The notes: generated by a model from the letters alone, not told the origin. A stretch of 38,699 nucleotides of DNA from Catenulispora pinistramenti (GCF_018274385.1 NZ_JAAFYZ010000088.1:1-38699); one strand, 5' to 3'; positions 1-8,678 are shown, counted from the first letter of the stretch. Program-made: numbers and translations.

Positions 1-86
1 GGGGAGGGTGGGCCGGCTTGGGCTGTGGCCGGTGCGCCGACCGGGAGCAGGAGGGCGATGGCGGCAATCGCCGTTTCCAGGGCCAT
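1..86 (-). CDS. N-terminal fragment of a secreted protein (runs off window)
   Basis: Read leftwards from the ATG at 84-86, the frame is open to the window edge and gives 28 residues beginning MALETAIAAIALLLPVG, followed by an Ala/Pro-rich stretch. This is a hydrophobic core followed by small residues (APATAQA), as in a Sec signal peptide. An AGGA sits about ten bases upstream of the ATG on this strand. Only the leader is visible, so the mature protein cannot be identified. The gene is divergent from the broken surface-protein gene to its right, and other surface proteins lie nearby, so an extracellular role is a reasonable inference. Confidence 0.5.
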   Translation of the reverse strand, partial: MALETAIAAIALLLPVGAPATAQAGPPS

Positions 87-129
87 GGGGTGGTCCTAAC
101 TGACATCGCTATGCCCTGATCCGAGCTGA

Positions 130-1019
130 ATGGACGATGTGATGGTCGGCAAGATGAAACGCTTGCTCGTGGTGGTAGCGGCCTTTGCAACGGTTACGGT
201 CACGACGCCGATGGCGCAGTTGGTCGCCGCTTCCGCCGCATCCGTTCAGCCGCAGCCCGCAGCCCGCAGCCCGCAGCCCGCAGCCGCAGCCGCAGCCGCA
301 ACCGCGGGCTGCGTCGGGGCCGTGTACCGCGCAGACCTCAGGCTTCAACCAATGTCTGGTCTACCGGAACAGTAGTTCCACGCAGACGTTCACGCCGCCG
401 TCCGGGGCGACCGATGTCCGTTTCCACCTGTGGGGCGGCGGCGGTGGTAATGCGGATACCACGACGGGAATCGGCGGCGGCGGTGGCTACACCGGCCGGG
501 TTGGCGGTCACCAAGAACGCGGTGCCTCCGGCCAACGGCAAACCGGTGACGGTGTCCAACCCGTTCGATTACGTCATCACGGTGACCAACCACGGCCCCA
601 GCGCGTCCCGGAACGTCTTCGTCACCGACCGGCTGCCCAACGCCCTGGTGTTCGCCGGCTCCTCGACCGGCTGCCGGGCCAAGGGCCAGACCGTCACCTG
701 TCCGGTGCACGATCCGCTGCTGCCCGGCGCGATCGTCACCGAACGGATCTCGGCGAAGCTGTCGCCGTCCTATCGAGGGAACGGCGCAGACATCTTCAAC
801 ACCGCCACAGCCCACTCGGACACCCCGAACCCGCTGCCCGCCAGCAACCCGGCGGGAACCGGCGGCCTGAACGGGATCAAGGTCGCGACCAAGGCGGTGC
901 TGCCGAAGACCGGCGCGGATGACCTGCCGTCCGAACTCCGCTGGGCAGCGGCACTGATCGGTCTCGGTGTCCTGGGCGTCGGTACCACCCGAAGGCGCCG
1001 GCGGGTGTGGATCCGCTGA
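130..1019 (+). pseudogene. Frame-disrupted LPXTG-anchored surface protein (DUF11-type domain)
   Basis: Three successive frames carry parts of one protein. Frame 1 (ATG 130 or, better, ATG 154) encodes a signal peptide starting MKRLLVVVAAFATVTV. Frame 2, entered across the CCCGCAG repeats at 250-301, encodes a QP-rich linker and the start of a Gly-rich domain (TFTPPSGATDVRFHLWGGGGG). Frame 3, entered near 490-510, encodes a DUF11-like domain (NPFDYVITVTNHGPSAS), then LPKTG, a hydrophobic helix and an Arg-rich tail, the standard sortase sorting signal. The Gly-rich domain is only about 40 residues, much shorter than usual, so the second junction is probably an internal deletion rather than a single-base error. 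As written it cannot make a full-length protein. The C-terminal part (414-1019) is open on its own but would lack a signal peptide. It is followed by a hairpin terminator. Confidence 0.65.
250..301 (+). repeat. Mixed 7-bp/6-bp tandem repeat inside the surface-protein gene
   Basis: Four perfect copies of the heptamer CCCGCAG (256-262, 263-269, 270-276, 277-283) are flanked by hexamers CCGCAG/CCGCAA (250-255, 284-289, 290-295, 296-301). A 7-bp unit is not a multiple of three, so gain or loss of one copy changes the reading frame. Removing exactly one heptamer would join the frame-1 signal peptide to the frame-2 linker and Gly-rich segment. The hexamers encode Gln-Pro in frame. Confidence 0.85.
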
Positions 1020-1026
1020 GCCGGTG

Positions 1027-1050
1027 GGGGCCCATGCCAGCATGGGCCCC
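1027..1050 (+). terminator. Intrinsic terminator-like hairpin
   Basis: A perfect 10-bp inverted repeat, GGGGCCCATG / CATGGGCCCC, with a four-base loop (CCAG) begins eight bases after the surface-protein stop codon. There is no T-tract, which is common for actinomycete terminators. Confidence 0.75.
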
Positions 1051-1153
1051 ATCAGGATCCAGTAGCGCCCGGTAGGCCGGACGGCTGAAGCGGGATCGGA
1101 CCACTGATGTCGATGACAGGCAATTGACTGTCCGCCTGTTAGATCTATGTCAC

Positions 1154-3223
1154 ATGCGGTCACATGATGGCGTGAAGCGTTCGGTCAGGGTGCCGGGCCT
1201 GCTGGCTCTGGCTGCGGTTGTCGTGCCGTTGGCGGCGGCTCCGGGCTGGGCGGCGGGACGTTCCGCCGCCGTGCACGGCGCCGCGCTGCGGTCGGCCGAC
1301 ATTGCGTGGCATCCCGCTGCGGCCCGGAAGTTGCTGTGCGACCCCGCACGGGCGGCGGAGAAGAGTCCGCAGGCCAATGTGCGCTTGTTCCCCGGCGTCA
1401 CGGTCAAGGTGGCCGGAGGGCAGCGTCGGCCGGGCCCCTCCGGGGCTCTGGACTGGGCGGCACAAGTCACCGGGGACCCGGACGGGACCGCCGACTTCCA
1501 CTTCGACGCATTGTGCGTGGGCTCGGGCGCCATGACGGACGCCGACCTGGCCTCGGCCCGGGTGACCGCGGCGATCTCCACCGGCGGCCACACCTACACG
1601 CTGACCTCGACTTCGCCCGGCATGGCGCGGGTGGCCGAGGTCGACCCGGCGGTGAGCGAGGGCACGCCGGGAGACCCCGACGATGTGGCCGCGCCGGCGG
1701 ACGATCCGGCGACCCCGACGGCCACACCTGGCTCGGCGAGAACAGCGCGAGCGAAGGGCACCCCGACGAAATCGGGGACGGCGCGGGATCGCGATGACGA
1801 TTCCCTCGACTGCCACGGCGCGGCGGACGTCAGCACCATCGACATGGCGATCTTCTACACTCCGGAGGCCGCGGACAAGGCCGGCGGCGAGGAGAAGGTC
1901 AAGGACCAGGCGCGACTCGGCGTGGACCTGACGAACCGGGGCTTCGTCGACAGCAATCTGCCGGTGCGGGTCCGACTGGTGTACACCGGTCCGGCCGCCG
2001 CCGAGCCGGGACTGCCGCCGGTGGAGAAGGCCGACCTCGGGGCGTACCGGCAGTGGGCGCTGGACAACGACCTGTGGAAGAAGTACTCGGTCGACAGCAT
2101 CGCGGTGTTCCAGAGCATCGGAGTCGGCGTCGGGTACTTCGTGCAGAACCCGCGGCCGTCTGACGCCAAGCGCATGTTCCTGCTGATGAACCCCGCATAC
2201 GTCCCCAACTTCACGCTCGGGCACGAACTCGGCCACAACCTGGGCCTGACCCACGACTGGGTGGCCGACCCGGATGCGACGGACTACCCGTACGCCCACG
2301 GCTGGATCGCGCCGAGCAAGAAGTGGCGCACGATCATGGCCTATGACAGCGGCTGCAACGGCTGTGCACGGATCAACCGCTACTCCGACGCCGAGGCGAC
2401 CTATCAAGGTGAGCCCCTGGGCGCCCCTGACTCCGCGGCTCAGCCCTCCGACTCGGTACGTATGATCCGCAAGAACGCCCCGGCCTTGGCGGCGAGGGAG
2501 CCGGAGAAGACCCCGGCGGTCTACTGCCGCCTGGCGGTGACCTCCATGCCGACCGCGGGCGGTACCGCGACGGCCGACGTACCCGGACCGTACACCAGGG
2601 GCAACCTGGTCAGCGCGACCGCCGCCCCTAGCCCGAACTATCGGCTGACCGGCTGGTCCCTCAACGGCAGTCCCCTGACCTCGGCGGGCGAGAACGCCTC
2701 GGTGAGCGTCCCGATCGATGCCGACTCCACCTTGCAGGCCCACTATGCGCAGATCAACTGCGCGCTGACCCTGCAGCCCCAGCCGGCTGACGGCGGGACG
2801 ATCACCGCCGACCGCCCGGGGCCGTATCCGTGCGGCTCCACGGTGACCCTGACCGCCACCCCGGCACCCGGCTGGCAATTCGTCGGCTGGAACAGGACCA
2901 ACAGCCCGCAGACACGCGATGGCATCCCGGCCACACCGGTCTACTCGGCCACACTCGACCAGGACACGGCCGTCACCGCGAACTTCGCACCCACACCCCC
3001 GGCACCGAACCCGCCGGCCCCGCCCACGCCGCCGGTCCCGCACCTGGTGATCCGGCCGGCCTCGCACCTGCGGGCCCTGACATCTGGGCTCCCGCACTCG
3101 AAGCGCGAGCTGGCCTTCACCGGCATGCCCGTCCCGCTTGTCGAGACCTCCCTGCTAGCGGGACTGGCCATGGCGATCGGCGGCGTACTGCTGAAGCGGG
3201 CGCGCCGCAGAGCCGGCGAGTAG
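1154..3223 (+). CDS. Sortase-anchored reprolysin-like zinc metalloprotease
   Basis: Secreted metzincin protease. A signal peptide (hydrophobic core LLALAAVVVPLAAA, cleavage near GWAAG) precedes a propeptide-like region (to about residue 160), an acidic/Thr-rich linker, and a catalytic domain with HELGHNLGLTHD at residues 357-368 (HExxHxxGxxHD, zinc ligands H357, H361, H367) and a Met-turn at M395 (IMAY). Two divergent InlB-B-type repeats follow (GGTATADVPGPY... and GGTITADRPGPY..., each with a GW motif), then a Pro-rich stalk. The C-terminus is LAFTG (653-657), a hydrophobic helix and RARRRAGE, a class-E-type LAXTG sorting signal. It is therefore probably displayed on the cell wall. I chose ATG 1154. 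An in-frame TTG at 1124 has AGG a few bases upstream and would add ten residues; GTG 1172 is also possible. No sortase gene lies in the window. The family call is firm; the substrate is unknown. Confidence 0.88.
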   Translation: MRSHDGVKRSVRVPGLLALAAVVVPLAAAPGWAAGRSAAVHGAALRSADIAWHPAAARKLLCDPARAAEKSPQANVRLFPGVTVKVAGGQRRPGPSGALDWAAQVTGDPDGTADFHFDALCVGSGAMTDADLASARVTAAISTGGHTYTLTSTSPGMARVAEVDPAVSEGTPGDPDDVAAPADDPATPTATPGSARTARAKGTPTKSGTARDRDDDSLDCHGAADVSTIDMAIFYTPEAADKAGGEEKVKDQARLGVDLTNRGFVDSNLPVRVRLVYTGPAAAEPGLPPVEKADLGAYRQWALDNDLWKKYSVDSIAVFQSIGVGVGYFVQNPRPSDAKRMFLLMNPAYVPNFTLGHELGHNLGLTHDWVADPDATDYPYAHGWIAPSKKWRTIMAYDSGCNGCARINRYSDAEATYQGEPLGAPDSAAQPSDSVRMIRKNAPALAAREPEKTPAVYCRLAVTSMPTAGGTATADVPGPYTRGNLVSATAAPSPNYRLTGWSLNGSPLTSAGENASVSVPIDADSTLQAHYAQINCALTLQPQPADGGTITADRPGPYPCGSTVTLTATPAPGWQFVGWNRTNSPQTRDGIPATPVYSATLDQDTAVTANFAPTPPAPNPPAPPTPPVPHLVIRPASHLRALTSGLPHSKRELAFTGMPVPLVETSLLAGLAMAIGGVLLKRARRRAGE

Positions 3224-3733
3224 GAGTTCATCAATGCCCTGCGGTCGCCGGCGGCGTCGTCATGGTTGCCGAGAACGGCACTGGCGGCGCCATCCGGCGG
3301 CCTCGGGTTCGTGGGCGTGAGTGGCCCCGTTCCGGGCCCCTTGGCTGCGGCACCGGCACCCACGGCGAACGGATCCGGGTCGCTGGCCCTACGGATCCGG
3401 CGCGCTGGCCGGTTGCAGTGAGCTCTACCTGAATGCGTATCGGAGACGCATCGGCGGACAGCGCCATCGACCTCGGTAGACCCGCAAAGTCCTGACAGAG
3501 AGAACCGGGCGCCCCCTGCTCGACTGGTCCGACGGGAGTCATCAAAGTTCAGCCAGAGTGCGCTCCTGAGCCGGATAGGTGATCTTCAAGGCGTGGGTGC
3601 GTGTCATCCCGGATGCCCTGAGGCGCGTGTTGCCGACTGGTTTTCGTCCGTGCTGCGGGGTGCCGGGTGCATGGGACGCCTCGTGCGCATTGCCGGATCG
3701 TCCTTGCGGCTGAGCCTCGTCGTGGTGCGGTTT
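3224..3733. other. Gene-free stretch between convergent genes
   Basis: I find no ORF with convincing codon use or protein character here. It separates the convergent metalloprotease and beta-helix genes. The only structure noticed is a weak hairpin, ATGCGT (3433-3438) / ACGCAT (3446-3451) with a seven-base loop. Short open frames on both strands read as Arg/Pro-rich noise. Confidence 0.5.
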
Positions 3734-4930
3734 CTACGTGGCGCGCTGGGCCGACAAGGTTCCGTCCGTGGCGACGGACAGCCGCCATAGTCCGCCGGCG
3801 CCGTCGCGAAGGGTGATCGTGTTGCTGTACAGGCCGCGACGGCCCAGTACCTGCCAGGCCGGTGGATAGGTCTGGGGATCGATGTCGTCGCGGATTCCGG
3901 AGATCAGGCCGATGGCGGTGCCCTCGGGGCAGTTGGTCGCGTCGATGCGCAGCTCGGTGGGGGCGGTGCTGGTGTCGGCGTCGAAGATGACGTCGGTCAG
4001 GTGCGGCTGCCGGCAGGACTGGAGATCCAGACACAAGGTGCGGGCGGCGATTTTGCAGTTGACCATCCCGAACTGCGACGGGCCGCCGATCCCGCTGCGG
4101 CCGACGGCGATCGCGACGTCGGCACCCTCGAACCAGACCCCGGTCAACCACCAGTCGTTGGCCGGGCCGTCGATGTCGATGTGTCTGCTGGTGGTGTTCG
4201 GGTTGTTGTCGGAGACGAACTCGGTGTTGGCGATCGCCAGACCCGCGTTGTAGTCGCTGCCGGTGCCGAGCACGCCCACTCGGTTGGTGGCCAGCTTGCA
4301 GGCGGTCACGTAGTTCTGGATGCAGGAGGTGACGATGCCGTATCCGAGGTTGTTGATGTCGCAATCGATGAAGGCTGTACCGCCGGTGTTCTGATCCAGG
4401 ACCGCGCCCTGCTGGTTCACGAACGCCGGGTAGGTGTCGCTGCTGTGGTTGCCGCGGATGAGGACCTGCTCGAAGGAGCAGCGGAAGCATTGCGAGATGC
4501 GGACGGCGGTGGCGTTCGCCCCGGAGGTCAGGTAGATCCCCATCCTGCTGAACCTGACCCGCTGCTTGTTCTGCAGCCAGATCAGCGTGCCGTCGCCGGG
4601 GTATTCGATGGTGGACGCGTCGGCGCCGTCGCCGTAGACCTGGGCGCCGTCGGCCAGTTCTGGGAACGCCGTCACGACGTAGTCCCCGGCAGGCACGTAG
4701 AGCAGCACCGGTCCGCCGGCCGCCGCCGCGACCGCGGCGGCGAAGGCGTTGGTGTCGTCCGCGCTTCCGTCACCGACCGCTCCGAAGTCCCGCACGTTGC
4801 GCACCGCCGAGCCCGTCGTCGCGGGTGCTGCCGGGCTTGCCGCGACAGGCGTGGTGGCAAGCGCCGCGCCGGCGGCGCCGACCCCGGCTGTCCACAGCAG
4901 GCCTCTACGGGAAGGAAGGTGCTCGGGCAT
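3734..4930 (-). CDS. Tat-exported pectate-lyase-superfamily beta-helix protein
   Basis: A protein of 398 residues whose N-terminus MPEHLPSRRGLLWTAG carries a twin-arginine motif (SRRGLLW), a hydrophobic stretch and an AAS cleavage region, so export by the Tat system is likely. The mature part starts with VRNVRDFGAVGDGSADDTNAF, the hallmark opening of the pectate-lyase superfamily (GH28/tailspike-like) right-handed beta-helix, and continues with irregular beta-helix coils rich in Asn and Gly. Such proteins bind or cleave polysaccharides; the substrate cannot be told from sequence. I chose ATG 4928-4930 because it starts the Tat signal and has GGAG about eight bases upstream. A longer in-frame extension to 5038 reads as non-coding. 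It is monocistronic and convergent with the metalloprotease. Confidence 0.82.
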   Translation of the reverse strand: MPEHLPSRRGLLWTAGVGAAGAALATTPVAASPAAPATTGSAVRNVRDFGAVGDGSADDTNAFAAAVAAAAGGPVLLYVPAGDYVVTAFPELADGAQVYGDGADASTIEYPGDGTLIWLQNKQRVRFSRMGIYLTSGANATAVRISQCFRCSFEQVLIRGNHSSDTYPAFVNQQGAVLDQNTGGTAFIDCDINNLGYGIVTSCIQNYVTACKLATNRVGVLGTGSDYNAGLAIANTEFVSDNNPNTTSRHIDIDGPANDWWLTGVWFEGADVAIAVGRSGIGGPSQFGMVNCKIAARTLCLDLQSCRQPHLTDVIFDADTSTAPTELRIDATNCPEGTAIGLISGIRDDIDPQTYPPAWQVLGRRGLYSNTITLRDGAGGLWRLSVATDGTLSAQRAT

Positions 4931-5193
4931 GGTGAACTCCAGCTCAACGAAGTGGCAGGAACGGCGCATGGGCGGTGTGATTCGGTGCGGCCCACTGTCG
5001 CAAAGCTTGTTCATAAAGCGCGCACAGTCGTTGCACATGTAGTTCGAGGTACCCCGCCCACCGACCTCGGCGTCTCGGGCCCTGGGCCACCGGTGGCATG
5101 CGTCGTGAACGACTTCGACGGCGCCCGCCGCTACGACCCGGGCTGCCGGAGCATCGCGATTATTCGACCATGCCGGACGATTTATGATGAATT

Positions 5194-8100
5194 ATGGCTT
5201 CGCCGGGGCGCGAGTGGGTCGCGGGTGGCCCGGTGACCTCTCGTGGCCTCCTGGTGCTGTTCGCGCTCTGGCTGGCCGCGATCGGGATCATCGGGCTGGC
5301 CTGGCCCGCGGTTTCGACGCTCACCTGGGTCCTGGCCCCCTTCTCGGCGGCCGTGGCGCTGGTGGGCGGCGCGGTACTGCACAGATCGGAGTCGCGAGCC
5401 CCGTGGTTCGTGCTCGGCGCCGGGATCGCGTGCTGGGCCGCGGAGAACGCCTGGCTGGCGGTCCTGGGGAGAACCACGGTCACCACCTCGCCGCCGCTGG
5501 CGTCCCAGGTGCTGTCCAGCGCCGGCTACCTGCTGACTTTGTTCGGGTTGCTCCTATTGGTACGCCGCCATTCGGGGGACGTCCGGGTAGGTCTGGTCGA
5601 CGGTCTCACCCTGGCCTGCGCGCTGGCCCTGCTCGGCTGGGCGTTCCTGATCGTCCCCTACGTCGACGCCAACGGGTTGACCTGGGCTGAGCGCGCTGTA
5701 GCTCTGGGCTATCCGCTGGCCGGCGTGATCCGGGTTCCCCTCCTGGCGCGACTCATCACCGGCGGGAACGTGCTGAACCCGGCCGCCTGGCTGTTGGCCG
5801 GGGGTGCCGTGGCCGGTCTCGGCTCGGATCTCGCGCTCATGGCGCGGGTCCTGGACGGACAGCACCCCGACCTGGCGGCGCCGGGGCTCGGCGTCGGGTG
5901 GTTCGTCTTCTATCTCGCCTGGGGCGTCGCCGGGCTGCATCCCTCGATGGCCGCGCTCGGGGCGCCGGCGCCGGTGCGGCCGGCCCGGAACCCGTGGCCG
6001 CGACTCGCCGTCCTCGGCGGGGCCTGCCTGATCGCACCGGTGGCGCTGCTCGCGTGGGCCGCGTATCACGGCTACGGCGAGCTCGCCGTGCTCGCGGTCT
6101 TCGCCGGTACGGTCATCGCGCTTGTGCTGACCCGGCTCGGCCTCATCTTCGCCGACTACCGAAAGGCCGGCCGCCGCGAACGCGTCGTCGGCGCGGCCGG
6201 CACGGCGATGGTCTCCGCCGTACGGCAGCTCGACATCCTCGAGGCGATCGAACGAGCCGGACGTGCGTTGTTCGCCCCCGCCGCGGACCGCAGGCTCCTG
6301 CTGGCTTCCCGCGTGCCCGAAGCGCAGACGCTCAGCGGCCTGGTGCGAACCGCCGACCTCCCGCCCGAGCTGGCCGCCCTGGCCGGCGGGTACCCGGCGG
6401 CGCTGCTCTTTCCGCTCGCCAGCCGGGCAGGCCGCGTCCGCGGCGGCGAACACGGCCGATCCATCCTGATGGCCTCGGGCTCGGTCTACGAACTGACCGA
6501 GCTGTATAAGTCCATTGAGACGATCGCGGCGCAGGCGGCGCTCGCCGAGGACCGCGTGGAGCTCATGAACGAGGTACGGCGCAACGCCGGCGAGGTCTAT
6601 TTCCGAACCCTGATACAGAACGCCGCGGACGGCATCATGATCGTCCCGGACGGAGGCCGGATCCGGTACGCCAGCCCCTCGGCCCTGCGGCTCTTCGCGC
6701 CCGAACCGCTCATCGGGCAGACGGTGCGCGAACTGGTCGGGGACGAGAACGCCGACCGGACCCGCGATCTGGTGGCGGCCGGGTGTGCGGGCCGGATCGA
6801 CTGGGTCCTGCGTCGTTCCGGCAGTCGCCGGGACGTTCACGTCACCGCCGACGACCTGCGCCGGGATCCGACCGTCGGAGCCGTCGTCCTGACCCTGCGG
6901 GATGTCACCGAGCAGCGGGAACTGGAGAATCGCCTCACCGAGCAGGCCCTGCACGACCCGCTGACCAGCCTGCCCAACCGGCGCTACTTCCAACAGCGGT
7001 TGCAGGAGGCCTTCGCCGCGGCGTCCGAAACCGAGCCGCTCTACCTGATCCTGCTTGACATGGATGACTTCAAGGAAGTCAACGACACCAAGGGGCACAG
7101 CGTCGGCGATCAGCTCCTGTCGGCCGCCGGTCGCCGTCTGTCCGCGGCGCTGCGGCCCGCGGACACGGTGGCGCGCATCGGCGGCGATGAGTTCGCAGTC
7201 GTGCTTGAGCGCGTACCGGGGACAGCCGCGGCGCAGGACCTGGCCGGGCGGGTCATCGCGGCGTTCGCGCAGCCCTTCGCCCTTGACGGCCAACAGGTCG
7301 CGGCCGCCGTGAGCGTCGGGTTGGCCGGCAGTCCTCAGTGCTCCAGTGCCGAGGAGCTGCTACGGAACGCAGACTTGGCGCTGTACGCGGCGAAGCGGGG
7401 CGGCAAACACGGTTGGCGGCAGTACGAGAACGAGCTGCACGAGGAGATCGTCCGGCGCGCGGCGGTGCGCGCGAGCCTGGACCGCGCCATCGCCGAGCAC
7501 GACATCCGGCTGGACTACCAACCGGTGGTCGAGCTCGACGGCGGTCGGGTGGTCGGTTTCGAGGCCTTGGTCCGCTGGCCGCACCCGGAGCACGGGCTGT
7601 TGCTGCCGGACCGGTTCATCCCGCTGGCCGAGGAGACGGGCCAGATCGTACCGCTCGGGCGGTGGATCCTGCGTCAGGCACTCCAGGAGGCGGCGGGCTG
7701 GTCCGCGCGCTCGGGGGACGACATATGGGTCGCCGTCAACGTCTCCGCGCAGCAATTCGCAGACCGCGGCTTCGCGGACGTGGTCGCCACGGCACTGCAC
7801 GCTTTCGACATCGAGCCGGCTCTGGTGGTCCTCGAACTCACCGAGTCCTCGCTGCTGCCGTATGAGGGCGACAAGGCGCGGAAGATCCTGGGCGGACTGA
7901 AGGATCTGGGTGTGCGCATAGCCTTGGACGACTTCGGGACCGGCTTCTCCTCGCTGAGTCATCTCAGTGAACTGCCGGTCGACATCCTGAAGATCGACAA
8001 GTCCTTCGTGGCCCGCATCACTGAGTCCCCGGACGGACTGGCGTTGGTCGAAGGCATCGTCCGCATCGCTGAGGCACTGCGCATCTCGGTTGTCGCCGAG

Positions 8101-8226
8101 GGGATCGAAGCTCGGGATCAGTGGGCGGCGCTGAAGGGCATCGGGTGCGATTTCGGCCAGGGATTCCTGTTCGGCCGGCCGATGAACGCCGACAGCGTTC
8201 ATGAACTGCTGGGATCAGTACTTTGA
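5194..8226 (+). CDS. Membrane PAS-GGDEF-EAL cyclic-di-GMP enzyme
   Basis: A 1010-residue protein. The first ~320 residues hold roughly eight to nine hydrophobic segments, probably a membrane sensor. A PAS-like domain follows (about 475-585, with LIQNAADGIMIV and a WVLRR-to-VTEQREL end), then GGDEF (about 590-755, intact signature RIGGDEF at 661-667) and EAL (about 765-1010, E790-A791-L792). The residues expected for phosphodiesterase activity are present: NVSAQQF, ELTES, DDFGTG (from D912), KIDKSF, AEGIE and QGFLFG. Both synthesis (2 GTP to c-di-GMP) and hydrolysis to pGpG are therefore chemically possible. A TATGAT at 5183-5188 ends just before ATG 5194, so the transcript could be leaderless; GTG 5233 is an alternative start. 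Its stop runs into the decayed fragment on the opposite strand. Confidence 0.93.
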   Translation: MASPGREWVAGGPVTSRGLLVLFALWLAAIGIIGLAWPAVSTLTWVLAPFSAAVALVGGAVLHRSESRAPWFVLGAGIACWAAENAWLAVLGRTTVTTSPPLASQVLSSAGYLLTLFGLLLLVRRHSGDVRVGLVDGLTLACALALLGWAFLIVPYVDANGLTWAERAVALGYPLAGVIRVPLLARLITGGNVLNPAAWLLAGGAVAGLGSDLALMARVLDGQHPDLAAPGLGVGWFVFYLAWGVAGLHPSMAALGAPAPVRPARNPWPRLAVLGGACLIAPVALLAWAAYHGYGELAVLAVFAGTVIALVLTRLGLIFADYRKAGRRERVVGAAGTAMVSAVRQLDILEAIERAGRALFAPAADRRLLLASRVPEAQTLSGLVRTADLPPELAALAGGYPAALLFPLASRAGRVRGGEHGRSILMASGSVYELTELYKSIETIAAQAALAEDRVELMNEVRRNAGEVYFRTLIQNAADGIMIVPDGGRIRYASPSALRLFAPEPLIGQTVRELVGDENADRTRDLVAAGCAGRIDWVLRRSGSRRDVHVTADDLRRDPTVGAVVLTLRDVTEQRELENRLTEQALHDPLTSLPNRRYFQQRLQEAFAAASETEPLYLILLDMDDFKEVNDTKGHSVGDQLLSAAGRRLSAALRPADTVARIGGDEFAVVLERVPGTAAAQDLAGRVIAAFAQPFALDGQQVAAAVSVGLAGSPQCSSAEELLRNADLALYAAKRGGKHGWRQYENELHEEIVRRAAVRASLDRAIAEHDIRLDYQPVVELDGGRVVGFEALVRWPHPEHGLLLPDRFIPLAEETGQIVPLGRWILRQALQEAAGWSARSGDDIWVAVNVSAQQFADRGFADVVATALHAFDIEPALVVLELTESSLLPYEGDKARKILGGLKDLGVRIALDDFGTGFSSLSHLSELPVDILKIDKSFVARITESPDGLALVEGIVRIAEALRISVVAEGIEARDQWAALKGIGCDFGQGFLFGRPMNADSVHELLGSVL

Positions 8227-8399
8227 GGCGGTGTCCGGAATCGGAAGAGCGTCCGGGGTGAGGTGATGGTCCTTCTCGACGTGGGTCAGGGCGTCCCGGG
8301 CCGTGCCGAGGAGGTTGTCGGTCTCGCGGTCCAGCCAGGCTTCGGCCGCGTCCCGGTCGGCTGGTTCCGGGCTGTGAGCCAGGGGATCGGGATCGGGAT
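8215..8399 (-). pseudogene. Remnant of an AfsR/SARP-type regulator
   Basis: On the minus strand an open fragment reads ...AEAWLDRETDNLLGTARDAL... and ends in a stop at 8215-8217. The pattern W-x3-E-x2-N-L is typical of the segment between the NB-ARC/winged-helix part and the TPR part of large SARP-type regulators. The intact regulator at 21412-24246 has the equivalent EAMEWCEQELQNIFQ. The fragment has no start and is stopped upstream, so it is a relic. The frame is short, so the call rests on one motif. It overlaps the last bases of the GGDEF-EAL gene. Confidence 0.4.
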
Positions 8400-8452
8400 C
8401 GTATCGGGATCGAAGGTCGAGGCTGCGGCGGCAGCGAACGCCCGATCAGGTA

Positions 8453-8477
8453 GTGGGACAGTGATGACCTGTCCCAC
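8453..8477. promoter_or_regulatory. Perfect 9-bp inverted repeat upstream of ubiD
   Basis: GTGGGACAG (8453-8461), seven bases, CTGTCCCAC (8469-8477). It lies about 200 bases before the ubiD start, at the edge of the ubiX remnant. It could be an operator or a weak terminator. No T-tract follows, and arms with a 7-bp centre suit a dimeric repressor site. No function is shown. Confidence 0.45.
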
Positions 8478-8678
8478 ATACTGGCGGATCGGTTGCCCGC
8501 TCCGGCGACGATGATCAAGACTCTCATACGTACCGCGGCGCGGGACGACGACATGCCGCCGGTGCCGGCGTTCCACCTCCGACCTGACAGCGTCGGGGCC
8601 ATCGTCGAGCACACCGCCGGCCGTGCGCTGGACCTGCTCGGCATCGACGTTCCCGACCTTCCCCGCTGGGGCGAGTGA
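8454..8678 (+). pseudogene. ubiX: C-terminal remnant of UbiX flavin prenyltransferase
   Basis: The frame ending at TGA 8676-8678 encodes MPPVPAFHLRP (from 8553), then IVEHTAGRALDLLGID and LPRWGE at the end. This matches the conserved C-terminus of UbiX (usually PPVPAFYxRP...IVxHTVGRxLDxxGI...RW). Only the last ~55 residues are recognisable. The N-terminal flavin-binding half is missing, a stop (TAG 8451) closes the frame upstream, and the usually conserved Tyr after PAF is His. UbiX makes the prenylated FMN that UbiD needs, and ubiX-ubiD pairs are common, so this is best read as a decayed ubiX in its ancestral place. Translation as a short peptide from ATG 8511 cannot be excluded. The stop is one base before the ubiD start codon. 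Confidence 0.6.

Noticed and set aside
3593..3790. A 65-residue plus-strand frame before the beta-helix gene
   Set aside because: It overlaps the end of the beta-helix gene on the other strand, lacks a ribosome site and has no protein-like character.
3734..5038. Longer start of the beta-helix protein at 5038
   Set aside because: The extra 36 residues would bury the Tat signal; ATG 4930 gives a proper SRR signal with GGAG upstream.
5554..7293. A 579-residue minus-strand frame opposite the GGDEF-EAL gene
   Set aside because: Shadow frame with Arg/Gly/Gln-rich noise; the plus strand has intact GGDEF and EAL motifs.
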